The notes below the pieces were generated by a model. The model was given only the letters and a program-made list of their open reading frames with translations. It did no database searches and was not told the DNA's origin. Position numbers and translations under genes: made by a program. Below, one piece after another: positions 1-7,782 of a DNA stretch of 28,010 bases (within the stretch, counting starts at the first letter, position 1; each line of letters begins with the position of its first letter). Origin of the DNA: a virus. Where the stretch lies: the IMG/VR virus record IMGVR_UViG_3300031705_000035, positions 1 to 28,010 of that record. The stretch is one strand, 5' to 3'.

Positions 1-1935
1 CCCAGTCCCAGTGCCAATCTGGATTGTACTATTATTACCACCAGCAGCCACATTAGCTGCGTTGCCAATTAAGATATTACTACCACCTGTGGTAAGTTGG
101 TTTCCATCATTACCTGAATACCCTGACGCATAACCCAAAATGACATTGTAAGTACCTGATGATACATATATTCCTGCGTAATGCCCCATCGCAATATTTC
201 CAGCACCGTTTGTGGTGCCTAAAGCATAGGTTCCCAAGGCACAGTTGTAAGAAGCTGTGGTGAGTGTGTGTATAGCATTAAGTCCGAATGCTTGATTATA
301 AGTTCCAGTTTGGTTGGAATCAAGCGCCTGATACCCCATGGCTGTATTGTAACCACCTGTTGTTGTAGCTGCCCCAGTATCAGCGCCCACATAAGTATTT
401 TGTGTAGCAGCGCCTCGAAGATTAAGTCCAGCATTTGAGCCAACCGCAGTGTTGAGGTTTCCTGTAAGTCTAGCTCCATCTACACCTTGACCCGCTTGGA
501 AGCCTACAAATGTTGAATTTGCTGCTGTGGTATTGTATGTCCCTGCTGCTGCACCAACTACCGTATTACTACTTCCAGTGCTAAAGAAATTTGCTTGAAA
601 ACCAAGGGCTGTGTTATTCGATCCGGTTACGAGAGAGAATGATGATTTGTAGCCCAAAGCCGTATTCTGGTCACCACCATTTATAGCAGTTCCTGACTCA
701 TCGCCCACGACAGTGTTGTAGTTAGTGTTAGCGGTTATTGCATCCCCTGCGTTTACACCCATTCTAAAGTTAGACGTTCCCGGTGTTACTGTAGATAGTA
801 TACCTGCATTAGTAATATTAATTAATGCAGCCGAATTATCGGCTGTTCTAAACGATACGCCTCCACCACCGCCATAAAAATAAGTAATGTTAGCATCCAC
901 TTGAAAGACATTATGTCCAGCGCCTGTGATATAAGAATTTGCAGTGGGTAAGTTTAATGTAGTACCAGTTACAGTTAAATTTCCTGCAAGCGTAGCTGCA
1001 CCAGCCGCGCTCATGTCCAACTTCAATGCTGTAACATTTGAACCACCATCATTGCCAATCAACAAGATGTCTCCATCTTGAATAGGATTTTTTAAATGTA
1101 AATCAGGACTAGAGTGTGTGATTTGTAAATAAGCTACTCCACCATCTTTAATATTTAAATCAGCACCATCAATGTCAATACTCGCATCGCCTCCTGCATC
1201 AAGAACAATCGCATTATCAGATGTAATCGTAAGCACACCATCAGCACTTTGAGCAATGTGTGTCGCACTATCACCAAACTGTAATTGTCTTGAGCTATTA
1301 AGAAGTAGTCCTGTGTCATGTACGTGTGTAAGTGTTACATCATTATTTGCGCCAAAGCCAAGAATAGCCCCATCATGGGCTAATTTTACATCGTCACTAG
1401 CAGTCAGAACGCCTGTCACGGCAAGAGTTTCACCGATTGTGGCTAATCCACCAACAACCAAATCATCCGTAACCGTCAGATCGTCTTGAACCTTGAGGTC
1501 AACAACATTCAACGAGGCAAAAGCGTCTACAACAGCAGCACCAGATCCTGCACCATCTAAATAAACAGCTTTAGTGTCTCCTGGAGGTATTGTTATCGTT
1601 GCCCCAGAGCCTTGCTTAATAATAATGTTTTGCGAACCACTTGTACCGTTTTCTATAAAGTGCATTCTAGACAAAGTATTCGGAGCTATTGTAATTGTAC
1701 ACGCTGAGTCTAATGTACCCGTGTATTCAATATACATAGACCGAGCAGGGTCTGTTGCACCATCAGCAACTGTTGAGGTATGCGTATTTGCGTTTGTTGT
1801 TATAGCCTCAGTACCGTAACTAAGGCCCTCTGCAATTAATTCAAGGTTAGTGTTGGTTGTGTCCCCCCACGTTCCTGATTGTTCGCCAGACCCTATTTCT
1901 TCTAATCTTAGATCGTTTACATATGAGCTTGCCAT
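1..1935 (-). CDS. Tail fibre / appendage protein, 3' end cut by window edge
   Basis: An open frame of 645 codons starts at ATG 1935 (MASSYVNDLRLEEIG...) and stays open to base 1, so the C-terminus is missing. The N-terminus has a short conserved-looking attachment-type segment (GSGEQSGTWGDTTNTNLE), then a beta-rich middle. The last ~230 residues carry repeated YadA-head-like motifs of the form NTAVGxxAG / NTALGFQA / NTAMGYQA, which in known fibres build a trimeric left-handed beta-roll. I infer a receptor-binding or side fibre trimer on the virion. A GGATAAC segment upstream of the ATG is only a weak SD. It follows the 175-aa repeat protein after a 12-bp gap. A C-terminal chaperone or receptor domain would lie outside the window. 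Confidence 0.85.
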   Translation of the reverse strand, partial: MASSYVNDLRLEEIGSGEQSGTWGDTTNTNLELIAEGLSYGTEAITTNANTHTSTVADGATDPARSMYIEYTGTLDSACTITIAPNTLSRMHFIENGTSGSQNIIIKQGSGATITIPPGDTKAVYLDGAGSGAAVVDAFASLNVVDLKVQDDLTVTDDLVVGGLATIGETLAVTGVLTASDDVKLAHDGAILGFGANNDVTLTHVHDTGLLLNSSRQLQFGDSATHIAQSADGVLTITSDNAIVLDAGGDASIDIDGADLNIKDGGVAYLQITHSSPDLHLKNPIQDGDILLIGNDGGSNVTALKLDMSAAGAATLAGNLTVTGTTLNLPTANSYITGAGHNVFQVDANITYFYGGGGGVSFRTADNSAALINITNAGILSTVTPGTSNFRMGVNAGDAITANTNYNTVVGDESGTAINGGDQNTALGYKSSFSLVTGSNNTALGFQANFFSTGSSNTVVGAAAGTYNTTAANSTFVGFQAGQGVDGARLTGNLNTAVGSNAGLNLRGAATQNTYVGADTGAATTTGGYNTAMGYQALDSNQTGTYNQAFGLNAIHTLTTASYNCALGTYALGTTNGAGNIAMGHYAGIYVSSGTYNVILGYASGYSGNDGNQLTTGGSNILIGNAANVAAGGNNSTIQIGTGTG

Positions 1936-1947
1936 TTAAAGTTATCC

Positions 1948-2475
1948 TTATGCTGCCACGTCTATCCAAGAAGGGGTCTGACTTGGTGATATTGCACTAA
2001 AATTAGAGTTTTGGCTAGGTATAATTTGACCCCATACAATAGGAAACTCTTCTATAGATGTTACTAGTCCTGTTGCGCTAACTCCTGTAACAGGGACATT
2101 AGCGTTACCCACAGTTACTGCCGTTGCACCATTAACCGAGGCGATCATCTTTACGTCAGTCATTGTGTTGGTGGTAAAGAAACCGCCCAAGGCGGTTGTG
2201 CCAGCAACTCCGGTTACAGAGACATTCGCCTTGCCTATAATCGTTGCAGAGCCTACGGCACCTGTTGCGCTAATTCCTATATTTGTAGAAAAGATGTTAC
2301 CTAATGCAGCGGTTCCTGCAACTCCTGTAACAGCAACTATACCGTCGCCTTCTAGGGCAGCTAAACCAACGCTACCTGTAGCCGTAAGTGAAAAAGGAAG
2401 GCTAGTGTCCCAAGTGCTTGTGTTCCAACCACTTTGAATACTGTTCCAACCTGTAAACGCTACAGTGGTAGACAT
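1948..2475 (-). CDS. Virion-associated protein with GVAGT-type repeats
   Basis: A 175-aa protein with several imperfect copies of a TGVAGTxALG / TGAVGSA motif spaced by about 20-30 residues, each followed by a Val/Ile-rich strand. This is a repetitive beta-structure typical of phage tail appendage proteins. The same motif occurs in the protein at 4713-5222, so the two share a module. The ATG overlaps the TAA stop of the upstream gene (TAATG), implying coupled translation. No enzymatic motif is seen. The likely role is structural, next to the tail fibre gene; the precise function is unknown. Confidence 0.75.
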   Translation of the reverse strand: MSTTVAFTGWNSIQSGWNTSTWDTSLPFSLTATGSVGLAALEGDGIVAVTGVAGTAALGNIFSTNIGISATGAVGSATIIGKANVSVTGVAGTTALGGFFTTNTMTDVKMIASVNGATAVTVGNANVPVTGVSATGLVTSIEEFPIVWGQIIPSQNSNFSAISPSQTPSWIDVAA

Positions 2476-2909
2476 TAGGCTATCCTAATGATCGCATTAC
2501 TCGCATCGGCTGTTGGGAACACAATTGTAAAGTCGCCGGAACTAGCCGCTTTATCTGCACCAAAATCCAACACGGCTACCGTTGGATCACCCGTAGCTGC
2601 CTCGTTGTATATCAAACATCCCCTTACAGCCGATATCGTTACAGTGCTGAACACTTCATCTGCAAAATCAGCTAGAGCTGTTGTGCTACTAGCCACAGGG
2701 GTCACACTCGTTAAAAAGTTCCCTTTAGCTGTGTAGTTCGTACCACTGACCTCGTTGCCAGAGGTGTACGCAGTAGTTGCAGCGGTAAAAGTAGCACTGT
2801 TAGTATACAAAGCTAATTTGAACACGTTACTCGCTGCTGTAAAATTGTGTAACCCCTTCATTAATTCTACTTTAAATGAGGTGCATAGAAAGTTGCCATT
2901 AAAAGCCAT
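2475..2909 (-). CDS. Putative virion structural protein, 144 aa
   Basis: A Thr/Ala/Val-rich 144-residue protein (MAFNGNFLCTSFKVELMKGLHNF...) with no charged enzyme-like motifs. The pattern FKVELMKGLHNF...FKLALYTNSATF resembles small structural proteins common in marine phage tail modules, but I cannot name the family. Its ATG follows the upstream TAG stop directly (TAGATG) and its own stop overlaps the next ATG, placing it in one translationally coupled tail operon. A tail or fibre-associated role is inferred from position and composition only. Confidence 0.7.
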   Translation of the reverse strand: MAFNGNFLCTSFKVELMKGLHNFTAASNVFKLALYTNSATFTAATTAYTSGNEVSGTNYTAKGNFLTSVTPVASSTTALADFADEVFSTVTISAVRGCLIYNEAATGDPTVAVLDFGADKAASSGDFTIVFPTADASNAIIRIA

Positions 2910-3200
2910 CTACATTTTCCTTATATATTCTGCAAGTTTCAGGTTTCCAGAATCTTTTATCGCATTATATACAGTAGTCCTATCACTTTTAATAGCCTGT
3001 TTCATATATACTTCAATAACTTTTTCCATCTCTTTTCGGTAGGCATAAGCCTGTTCTCGTATTGCAGGAGGAGCATTGTCAGATATACCAATAATTTTAT
3101 TGACGCATCTCGTCGCTGTTTCTTCTGGGGTAAACCCCCTGTTGTCTGTAGTCTGAACTCCTACTGATCCAACTGTAACCCCAATGGATTCTGTAAACAT
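2910..3200 (-). CDS. Conserved hypothetical, 96 aa
   Basis: A soluble 96-residue protein, helical in its second half (NAPPAIREQAYAYRKEMEKVIEVYMKQAIKSDR). It contains no recognised motif. The ATG overlaps the stop of the upstream connector-like gene as TAATG, and the stop abuts the next ATG, so it is a genuine operon member. It might be a small tail-assembly or chaperone protein judging from its place between connector and fibre genes, but this is not shown by the sequence. Confidence 0.65.
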   Translation of the reverse strand: MFTESIGVTVGSVGVQTTDNRGFTPEETATRCVNKIIGISDNAPPAIREQAYAYRKEMEKVIEVYMKQAIKSDRTTVYNAIKDSGNLKLAEYIRKM

Positions 3201-4054
3201 TATGTTCTAGCTTTCGTTAATGGCCCTGAAGTAAACTCATCCGTTATTTGTTTGGCTTCGCCTAGATTCTTAAGTCTAGCAAGAGACTCTGCAAACCTAG
3301 AATTGTACATAGCCATTACGTCTTGTTCACCTTTCATATAAGTATAACACTCAACTAAAGATCCGTAAAGTAAAGCAAGTTCGCCGTTTTCGCTAATCCA
3401 AGACTCAGTTATGTCCGAACCTGCGGAAACTAAGGTGCCTGTGGCTCCGCTAGAGCTACCCGTAATAGTTTCGCCAACAGTAAAGTCACCACTGGGTATG
3501 GTTGTTGTTAAAACAGTTGAAGAAGGTAACGCACTGACTGTAGCTGTTTCTCCGCTAGAGCTACCCGTGATAGTATCGCTGGTAGTAAATGTCCCCGTAA
3601 CAGAATTTAAAGAAACCTGAAACAAACTTTGAGTTAAACTCGTAGGGCGATAAAAATAACTCAGATTAACTGTATACCCACTATCAGGAGTAGGGGCGAT
3701 AAGGAAGTTATCTACATCAAATAGCCCGTAGTATTTAGGGGTTCCTGTTGTTGCAGGGTTAGGATTATACGACCTAACAAACTCTGTTTCTTTAAAATGT
3801 AGGTATTCAAAATTGTTGCTGTTAGTAACTGTTAAAGAATTAGCCGATAAAAAATCTGACGGAGCTGTTAAAAACTGGTTGTTTGCTGTCATAGTACCAG
3901 ACGCGTTTTTCTCAAACACACTTAACTGAACTGATTTTAAGATGCGCTCTTCTGCAAGTCTAATAAATAGCGGCAAGTTAGACACAAAAGACGTTTCATC
4001 GTTTTGCGTGTAATCTTTTAAGGCTGCTTTTAATGTTGTATATGTAAAACTCAT
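3200..4054 (-). CDS. Head-tail connector/adaptor-like structural protein with GETITG repeat insert
   Basis: 284 aa. The N-terminus (TLKAALKDYTQNDE...FIRLAEERILKSVQLSVFEK) and the middle (PSDFLSANSLTV..., ...GTPKYYGLFDVDNFLIAP...YFYRP) match my memory of adaptor/connector proteins of podovirus-like phages; the C-terminus is a helical segment (LALLYGSLVECYTYMKGEQDVMAMYNSRF). Inserted around residues 150-215 are two copies of a beta-repeat with the core xITGSSSGxTxTV, visible in the DNA as two near-identical stretches near 3441-3480 and 3550-3590. The same repeat is present in the gene at 5219-6124. Role in head-tail joining is inferred from fold memory and operon position. Confidence 0.6.
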   Translation of the reverse strand: MSFTYTTLKAALKDYTQNDETSFVSNLPLFIRLAEERILKSVQLSVFEKNASGTMTANNQFLTAPSDFLSANSLTVTNSNNFEYLHFKETEFVRSYNPNPATTGTPKYYGLFDVDNFLIAPTPDSGYTVNLSYFYRPTSLTQSLFQVSLNSVTGTFTTSDTITGSSSGETATVSALPSSTVLTTTIPSGDFTVGETITGSSSGATGTLVSAGSDITESWISENGELALLYGSLVECYTYMKGEQDVMAMYNSRFAESLARLKNLGEAKQITDEFTSGPLTKART

Positions 4055-4058
4055 TTCA

Positions 4059-4709
4059 TCACACTATTGTTATATTTCCAACCATACCACTATGGTTTGT
4101 GCATTGATACACTAAAGAGGTATCACTCGGTTCGTGAGGTACAATAAATTGTGTTAATCCTGTAGTGGAGCTGTAATTTTCTGTAACCCCTGTTGTAAAA
4201 GCAGACCCTCCTGATGAGACTCTTATTTGTAAAGGATGACTGCTTACATTTGCTGTATTATCAATCAAATAAGTATGTCCTTTATAAAAAGTAAAATTAG
4301 GGTTGTTGCCAGAAGTAGCTCCAGGTCCTGTAAATGTAAATGCGGACGATCCGTTTACACCCGCAGTATATTTAGTCACAGGCCCAGTCGTTTCATCATT
4401 TAGTCTAACCCATGCGGCAGCGTGTGCAAAGTACAACCCCCCCGTCGCGTGAACGTGCGCCACTGCGCCATGATATGTTCCTGCACTAGGCAGGTCGCTA
4501 AGATTCGCATAATAAAACACAATTCTGTTTGCACCAGAACTTACATCTATAATCCCATCAGAATTTATTATGTCCGTTAGTGTTGTGCCGTTTCCTAGAG
4601 CTGCATATACTTCATTAAAATTATCATTAATTTTATCTGCACCTGCACGAAGAGTATCTCCTGCTCCATCGTTAGCCGATGATCCTATGCCTACTGCTTG
4701 CTTTGCCAT
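4059..4709 (-). CDS. Structural protein with cupredoxin-like C-terminal domain
   Basis: 216 aa. The N-terminus (MAKQAVGIGSSANDGAGDTLR...INDNFNEVY) is a motif seen at the start of many phage fibre or baseplate proteins. The last ~100 residues look like a cupredoxin/plastocyanin-type beta-sandwich: a lone His in SSHPLQ, then YQCTNHSGMVG near the C-terminus, giving the order H...C-x2-H-x2-M typical of a type 1 copper site or its relic. Similar domains recur in marine phage structural proteins. Whether copper is bound cannot be told. It sits between the zinc-ribbon protein and the connector-like gene in the tail operon. Confidence 0.65.
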   Translation of the reverse strand: MAKQAVGIGSSANDGAGDTLRAGADKINDNFNEVYAALGNGTTLTDIINSDGIIDVSSGANRIVFYYANLSDLPSAGTYHGAVAHVHATGGLYFAHAAAWVRLNDETTGPVTKYTAGVNGSSAFTFTGPGATSGNNPNFTFYKGHTYLIDNTANVSSHPLQIRVSSGGSAFTTGVTENYSSTTGLTQFIVPHEPSDTSLVYQCTNHSGMVGNITIV

Positions 4710-4712
4710 GTC

Positions 4713-5222
4713 TTATCCCTCGTCAAATGTTTTTGTGGTGGAATCTAATTTTACAGATGTGCTATCAAATCTTGAAGCTGTTGAGCTACCAGTAACAATT
4801 GTAACAGCACCAACAGAGCCTGTTCCTGCAACACCCGTTAATACACCCGTATCTGGAGTCGCAACACTGCCGACAGAAGCCGTCGCGGAAAAACCCCTCA
4901 CAAACGCTGTTGGGCCTGTATCAGATATTTCTAGACCTACTCTTCCTATCGAAGTGACCCCTTGCAGGGACAAATTAGCAAGAGGAGGGAAAACAGATTG
5001 CCCAACTAAAATTTGAAGGGGCTCTTTTTCATCAGGGCGAGGATGCCATAACGCCTCTGGCTCAAACCGTACAGTACGGGGTTCTAACTGAGGGTGTTTT
5101 TGTTCAAAACACTCAGGACAAACCCTAAAACCAGTCCACTCTTTTCGTAAAGTCACATAGTCGTATTGTTGACCGCAGCGGTCACAAAGAGCTAAAGAGT
5201 GTTTTCCAGTTGCATACTTCAT
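4713..5222 (-). CDS. Zinc-ribbon protein with C-terminal GVAGT-type repeats
   Basis: 169 aa with two parts. Residues 1-45 hold two Cys pairs, CDRCG and CPECF, separated by about 20 residues, a zinc-ribbon pattern, followed by a Pro-rich linker (RFEPEALWHPRPDEKEP). The rest carries degenerate GVAGTGSVG / SATASVGSV repeats like those of the gene at 1948-2475. The ATG overlaps the upstream TGA in a 4-bp ATGA junction, indicating coupled translation. Probably a small virion or assembly protein of the tail region. The pairing of a zinc ribbon with fibre-type repeats may represent an old fusion. Confidence 0.7.
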   Translation of the reverse strand: MKYATGKHSLALCDRCGQQYDYVTLRKEWTGFRVCPECFEQKHPQLEPRTVRFEPEALWHPRPDEKEPLQILVGQSVFPPLANLSLQGVTSIGRVGLEISDTGPTAFVRGFSATASVGSVATPDTGVLTGVAGTGSVGAVTIVTGSSTASRFDSTSVKLDSTTKTFDEG

Positions 5223-6124
5223 CTTATAAACGAGTAATAATCTTTGCTAGGGGTTAATGTTAAACTGGCACGATCACGATCTTCCGCCGCAGCTCGTTCA
5301 AATTCTTCTTCATACACAGCCTTCAATAGTTGCACACGACTAGGGGCTTTCTTTAAACTTAGATAATAAGCTAGACCTGCGGCTAAACAAGGATAAAACC
5401 TAAAAGGCACATCCACTGTATTTTGTGGGTCATCTACATCATTTATTCTAACAAGCCTGTCAAACACAAGAGTGTAAGTTAGTGCATCAGGGGTTGACCA
5501 CAATTTCACAATAGGTGTGATTTGCCTATCTATATAAAACTGTGTAGGTCTTGCTGTTGTTGTTTTGCTGGGGATGTTAATATATGTGTCCCTACTAATA
5601 CGACCAATAGCTATGTCTGACTGATTACCTGACCCATCATTTTGTCTTATAACAGCAGACAAAACGTCTATGGTGCTTCGTACGTTAGAAAAGTCTACCG
5701 CAGAAGTCACCGTTGTAGAAGCACCACTTGTTTCACCTACAATAGTTTCACCCGCAACAAATGTCCCTGAAGGTATAGTTATAGCAAAAACAGTAGCAGA
5801 AGTAGCACTTGTTATTAAAGCAGTAGCACCACTTGTTACACCTGTAATATTTTCACCCTCAATAAAAGCGTTAACAGTCCCTACGACTATATTTAATATT
5901 CCGGCAGGATAATCAGCAACACCTGTAACTAACGGCAAAGATACCTGCTCAATAGTCCAACGATTTAACCCACGATTCGCCCAGTCTGCAAAAAGTAAAT
6001 TTAAAGAACGCTTTGCTGTTTTTAAATCGTAACCTGAGTTAACAATTAAACCACAACGCTCAAACGCTTCTTCTATATACTCTGCTACATCTGGTTCAAA
6101 ATCGACTGATCCTGAAACTGCCAT
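5219..6124 (-). CDS. Tail accessory / connector protein (P22 gp4-like N-terminus) with beta-repeat insert
   Basis: 301 aa. The N-terminal ~65 residues (VAEYIEEAFERCGL..., ...YDLKTAKRSLNLLFADWANRGLNRW) resemble the helical start of P22 gp4-like head-completion/tail accessory factors. At about residues 80-145 there are two GENITGVTSGAT / GETIVGETSGAS beta-repeats, related to those in the gene at 3200-4054. The C-terminal part has helices and DRLVRINDVDDPQNTVDVP. It probably forms a ring under the portal. The start overlaps the upstream stop by one base. Confidence in the exact class is moderate. Confidence 0.6.
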   Translation of the reverse strand: MAVSGSVDFEPDVAEYIEEAFERCGLIVNSGYDLKTAKRSLNLLFADWANRGLNRWTIEQVSLPLVTGVADYPAGILNIVVGTVNAFIEGENITGVTSGATALITSATSATVFAITIPSGTFVAGETIVGETSGASTTVTSAVDFSNVRSTIDVLSAVIRQNDGSGNQSDIAIGRISRDTYINIPSKTTTARPTQFYIDRQITPIVKLWSTPDALTYTLVFDRLVRINDVDDPQNTVDVPFRFYPCLAAGLAYYLSLKKAPSRVQLLKAVYEEEFERAAAEDRDRASLTLTPSKDYYSFIR

Positions 6125-6420
6125 TAGCTATAAGGTCCTTTTATCACTTTTCCACCGCTCTTCATGCCCTTGGGCTTCATAGCACCGCCCATTTTCATAC
6201 CCTTGGGCTTCATTGATGTAGCACCGCCCATTTTCATACCCTTGGGCTTCATTGTCTTGCCACCCATCTTCATACCCTTGGGCTTCATTGTCTTGCCACC
6301 CATCTTCATACCCTTGGGCTTCATAGCCTTGCCACCATTTTTCATGTAGCCCATTGAGTTGCGGACTTTTTTAGGCAGTTTAGCAAGACCTGGATTCTTT
6401 TTAGCATTAACTTTTTTCAT
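6124..6420 (-). CDS. Lys/Met/Gly-rich tandem repeat protein
   Basis: 98 aa when started at ATG 6420, which has GGAG six bases upstream; a start at 6450 would lack support and deepen the overlap with the upstream gene. A basic N-terminus (MKKVNAKKNPGLAKLPKKVRN) is followed by five copies of MKPKGMK(M/S)GG with 0-3 residue spacers, then the C-terminal tail KVIKGPYS. No acidic residue is seen. The tail is shared with the protein at 7103-7279. Such Lys/Gly peptides are common in the structural regions of marine phages; DNA condensation or virion-internal binding is possible but unproven. Confidence 0.8.
   Translation of the reverse strand: MKKVNAKKNPGLAKLPKKVRNSMGYMKNGGKAMKPKGMKMGGKTMKPKGMKMGGKTMKPKGMKMGGATSMKPKGMKMGGAMKPKGMKSGGKVIKGPYS
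6151..6324 (-). repeat. Coding tandem repeat, ~36-bp unit, five copies
   Basis: Five direct copies encoding MKPKGMK(M/S)GG plus a variable 0-3 residue spacer (unit lengths 12, 12, 13, 11, 10 codons). The core on the plus strand is CCCTTGGGCTTCAT. Units 1 and 2 are nearly identical at the DNA level, which suggests recent expansion by slippage or unequal recombination. Copy number is expected to vary between related phages. Confidence 0.9.
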
Positions 6421-7099
6421 CGTCATCTCCGTTTTTGTACAAGTTGTCAAAAATTCTATTCACATCTAGCGTATAGTCTAAATCAGATTTTGAATAGTGT
6501 ATATGTTGTGAAGGTCTAAAATCTGGTGCTCCTTCTCCTGTTGAAAACCACGCAGGGTGTGTAACTCTAACCCTGTTGTTAGGTAATGCTACGATGTTTC
6601 CCGTCCATTCCCCTGCATCTAATAACTGTAAAACGTGTGACTGTTTGTGCTGTGCGGGATCATCAGCTATTTCGCTTTCTGTATAATCTACAGTAAACAA
6701 ATACTTTGCTGGGAACATTTCCCCATTAATCTTTGCTAACCAAGGACAAGGTGTAGTTCTGTCCATTACATAAACTGAATGATTATGCGAAGAACAATCC
6801 CAAGGCTGTGCCTCATAAGTTTGCATAGGCTCTGGCCACTGTTCTAACGGGACATCTCCAACCAAACCCGTTATAGGCATTCTAGCCCACATCGCACCAC
6901 CGTGAACTGTATCCTCTTCTTCACCTTCTGCCTCACATCCCGTAAATATAACTTGGAAACTCAAGCTTCTATTTGGGACAGTCGTAACAGCAATAACCAT
7001 AGCGTGTAAAAACTCGCCGTGATACTTTTCGTGATTGTGGGTGTACTCTTTACGAACCCAACACTTAAAGTACGGGATATTGCTTTGTAAATAACTCAT
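6407..7099 (-). CDS. Conserved phage hypothetical, 230 aa
   Basis: 230 aa, soluble. The sequence is orderly and globular (FKCWVRKEYTHNHEKYHGE..., FQVIFTGCEAEGEE..., GGAMWARMPITGLVGD) with many aromatic residues and His, no membrane segment and no enzyme motif I can name. Proteins like this occur near tail genes in marine podovirus-like phages and may be virion or tail proteins. The 3' end overlaps the following start by 14 bases. The upstream gap to the next gene is only 3 bases, so it is translated as part of the operon. Confidence 0.7.
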   Translation of the reverse strand: MSYLQSNIPYFKCWVRKEYTHNHEKYHGEFLHAMVIAVTTVPNRSLSFQVIFTGCEAEGEEEDTVHGGAMWARMPITGLVGDVPLEQWPEPMQTYEAQPWDCSSHNHSVYVMDRTTPCPWLAKINGEMFPAKYLFTVDYTESEIADDPAQHKQSHVLQLLDAGEWTGNIVALPNNRVRVTHPAWFSTGEGAPDFRPSQHIHYSKSDLDYTLDVNRIFDNLYKNGDDDEKS

Positions 7100-7102
7100 T
7101 CG

Positions 7103-7279
7103 TTAACTATAAGGTCCTTTAACAACCTTACCCCCATCTTTCATTTTTTTAGGTTTGTCCGGAAAACCTGCTTGCATATTAGCATAGGCTTTAGGGGATA
7201 TAGTAGAGTTTTTCTTAGACCTAGATTTTTTGTTTTTCTTTTGTTGGTTTATATTATAGTAAAGACCTTTGTTTGCCAT
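7103..7279 (-). CDS. Small basic phage protein (MANKGLY type)
   Basis: 58 aa starting at ATG 7279, chosen because GGGAG lies seven bases upstream; the longer frame to 7315 overlaps the previous gene and lacks an SD. The sequence is MANKGLYYNINQQKK, a Lys/Ser-rich stretch, then ISPKAYANMQAGFPDKPKKM and the tail GGKVVKGPYS. I recall similar MANKGLY small proteins in many marine phages, without known function. The tail nearly duplicates that of the tandem-repeat protein two genes downstream. Confidence 0.75.
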   Translation of the reverse strand: MANKGLYYNINQQKKNKKSRSKKNSTISPKAYANMQAGFPDKPKKMKDGGKVVKGPYS

Positions 7280-7311
7280 CGTTTGCTCCCTCATTTGACC
7301 ACGAGTAATAG

Positions 7312-7473
7312 TCATGAAAATAACTTTTCAAGAATTGCTGCACCAACAATCAAAGCAGCAATTCCCCACATACGCATATCTAACTTTTCAAGGCCTCTTT
7401 CTATTTTTGAGTACCTACGGTTGCATTCTTCTTCATGTTTTTCTAATAATGCTAACATTTCTTTCACTGTCAT
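7312..7473 (-). CDS. Small C-terminally anchored membrane protein
   Basis: 53 aa from ATG 7473: an amphipathic, charged helix (MTVKEMLALLEKHEEECNRRYSKIERGLEKLDMR) followed by one hydrophobic segment, MWGIAALIVGAAILEKLF, at the C-terminus. This is a coiled coil plus tail anchor, a layout seen in small phage holin-accessory or virion membrane proteins. The start is chosen because the upstream gene stops at 7475 (TAAAATG), giving coupling. The longer frame beginning at 7602 would run through the conserved end of that gene and is rejected. Function unknown. Confidence 0.6.
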   Translation of the reverse strand: MTVKEMLALLEKHEEECNRRYSKIERGLEKLDMRMWGIAALIVGAAILEKLFS

Positions 7474-7474
7474 T

Positions 7475-7759
7475 TTACCACGCTTTGCACGACCAATATC
7501 GCGCACTGAATTTATCTTTAGCAGTATCGCAACTGTGTCTTGCTCTAAAACTTTTTCTTCTGGCAGGTATATCTTTTTTAATTGACATATTCTGGTCGCC
7601 AAAACGAACGAGTTTTATCTCGGTGCCTTTTTTAGCTAAAACAGCAGATTTCTTTTTAGCACTTGGTGTTTTCTTGGGCTTGTTAAATCCTGCGAAACTC
7701 TCGCCTCTGTAAACAACTCTACCTGAAGCTGTTCGTTTTACATTTTTAGTAGTAGCCAT
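7475..7759 (-). CDS. Conserved basic protein with SFRARHxCDTAKDKFSARYWSCKAW C-terminus
   Basis: 94 aa, strongly basic. It begins MATTKNVKRTASGRVVYRGE and ends with SFRARHSCDTAKDKFSARYW plus SCKAW, a C-terminal pattern with two Cys and one His that I recognise from cyanophage and other marine phage small proteins of unknown function. The start has AGGAGT seven bases upstream. It might bind nucleic acid or zinc, given basicity and the Cys/His set, but no role is established. It lies between a structural protein and a small membrane protein. Confidence 0.8.
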   Translation of the reverse strand: MATTKNVKRTASGRVVYRGESFAGFNKPKKTPSAKKKSAVLAKKGTEIKLVRFGDQNMSIKKDIPARRKSFRARHSCDTAKDKFSARYWSCKAW

Positions 7760-7782
7760 AACAACTCCTAAGAATTAAACCC

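Noticed and set aside
2165-2437. Plus-strand ORFs such as this one in the tail region
   Set aside because: They mirror repeat-rich minus-strand genes, have no SD and encode Val/Pro/Ala-biased sequence.
6151-6324. CRISPR-like array
   Set aside because: The repeats are contiguous, in frame and encode MKPKGMKMGG; there are no unique spacers.
7312-7602. Long 96-aa reading of the small membrane protein gene
   Set aside because: Its first 43 residues come from the overlapping frame of the conserved basic gene 7475-7759; ATG 7473 after the TAA is better supported.
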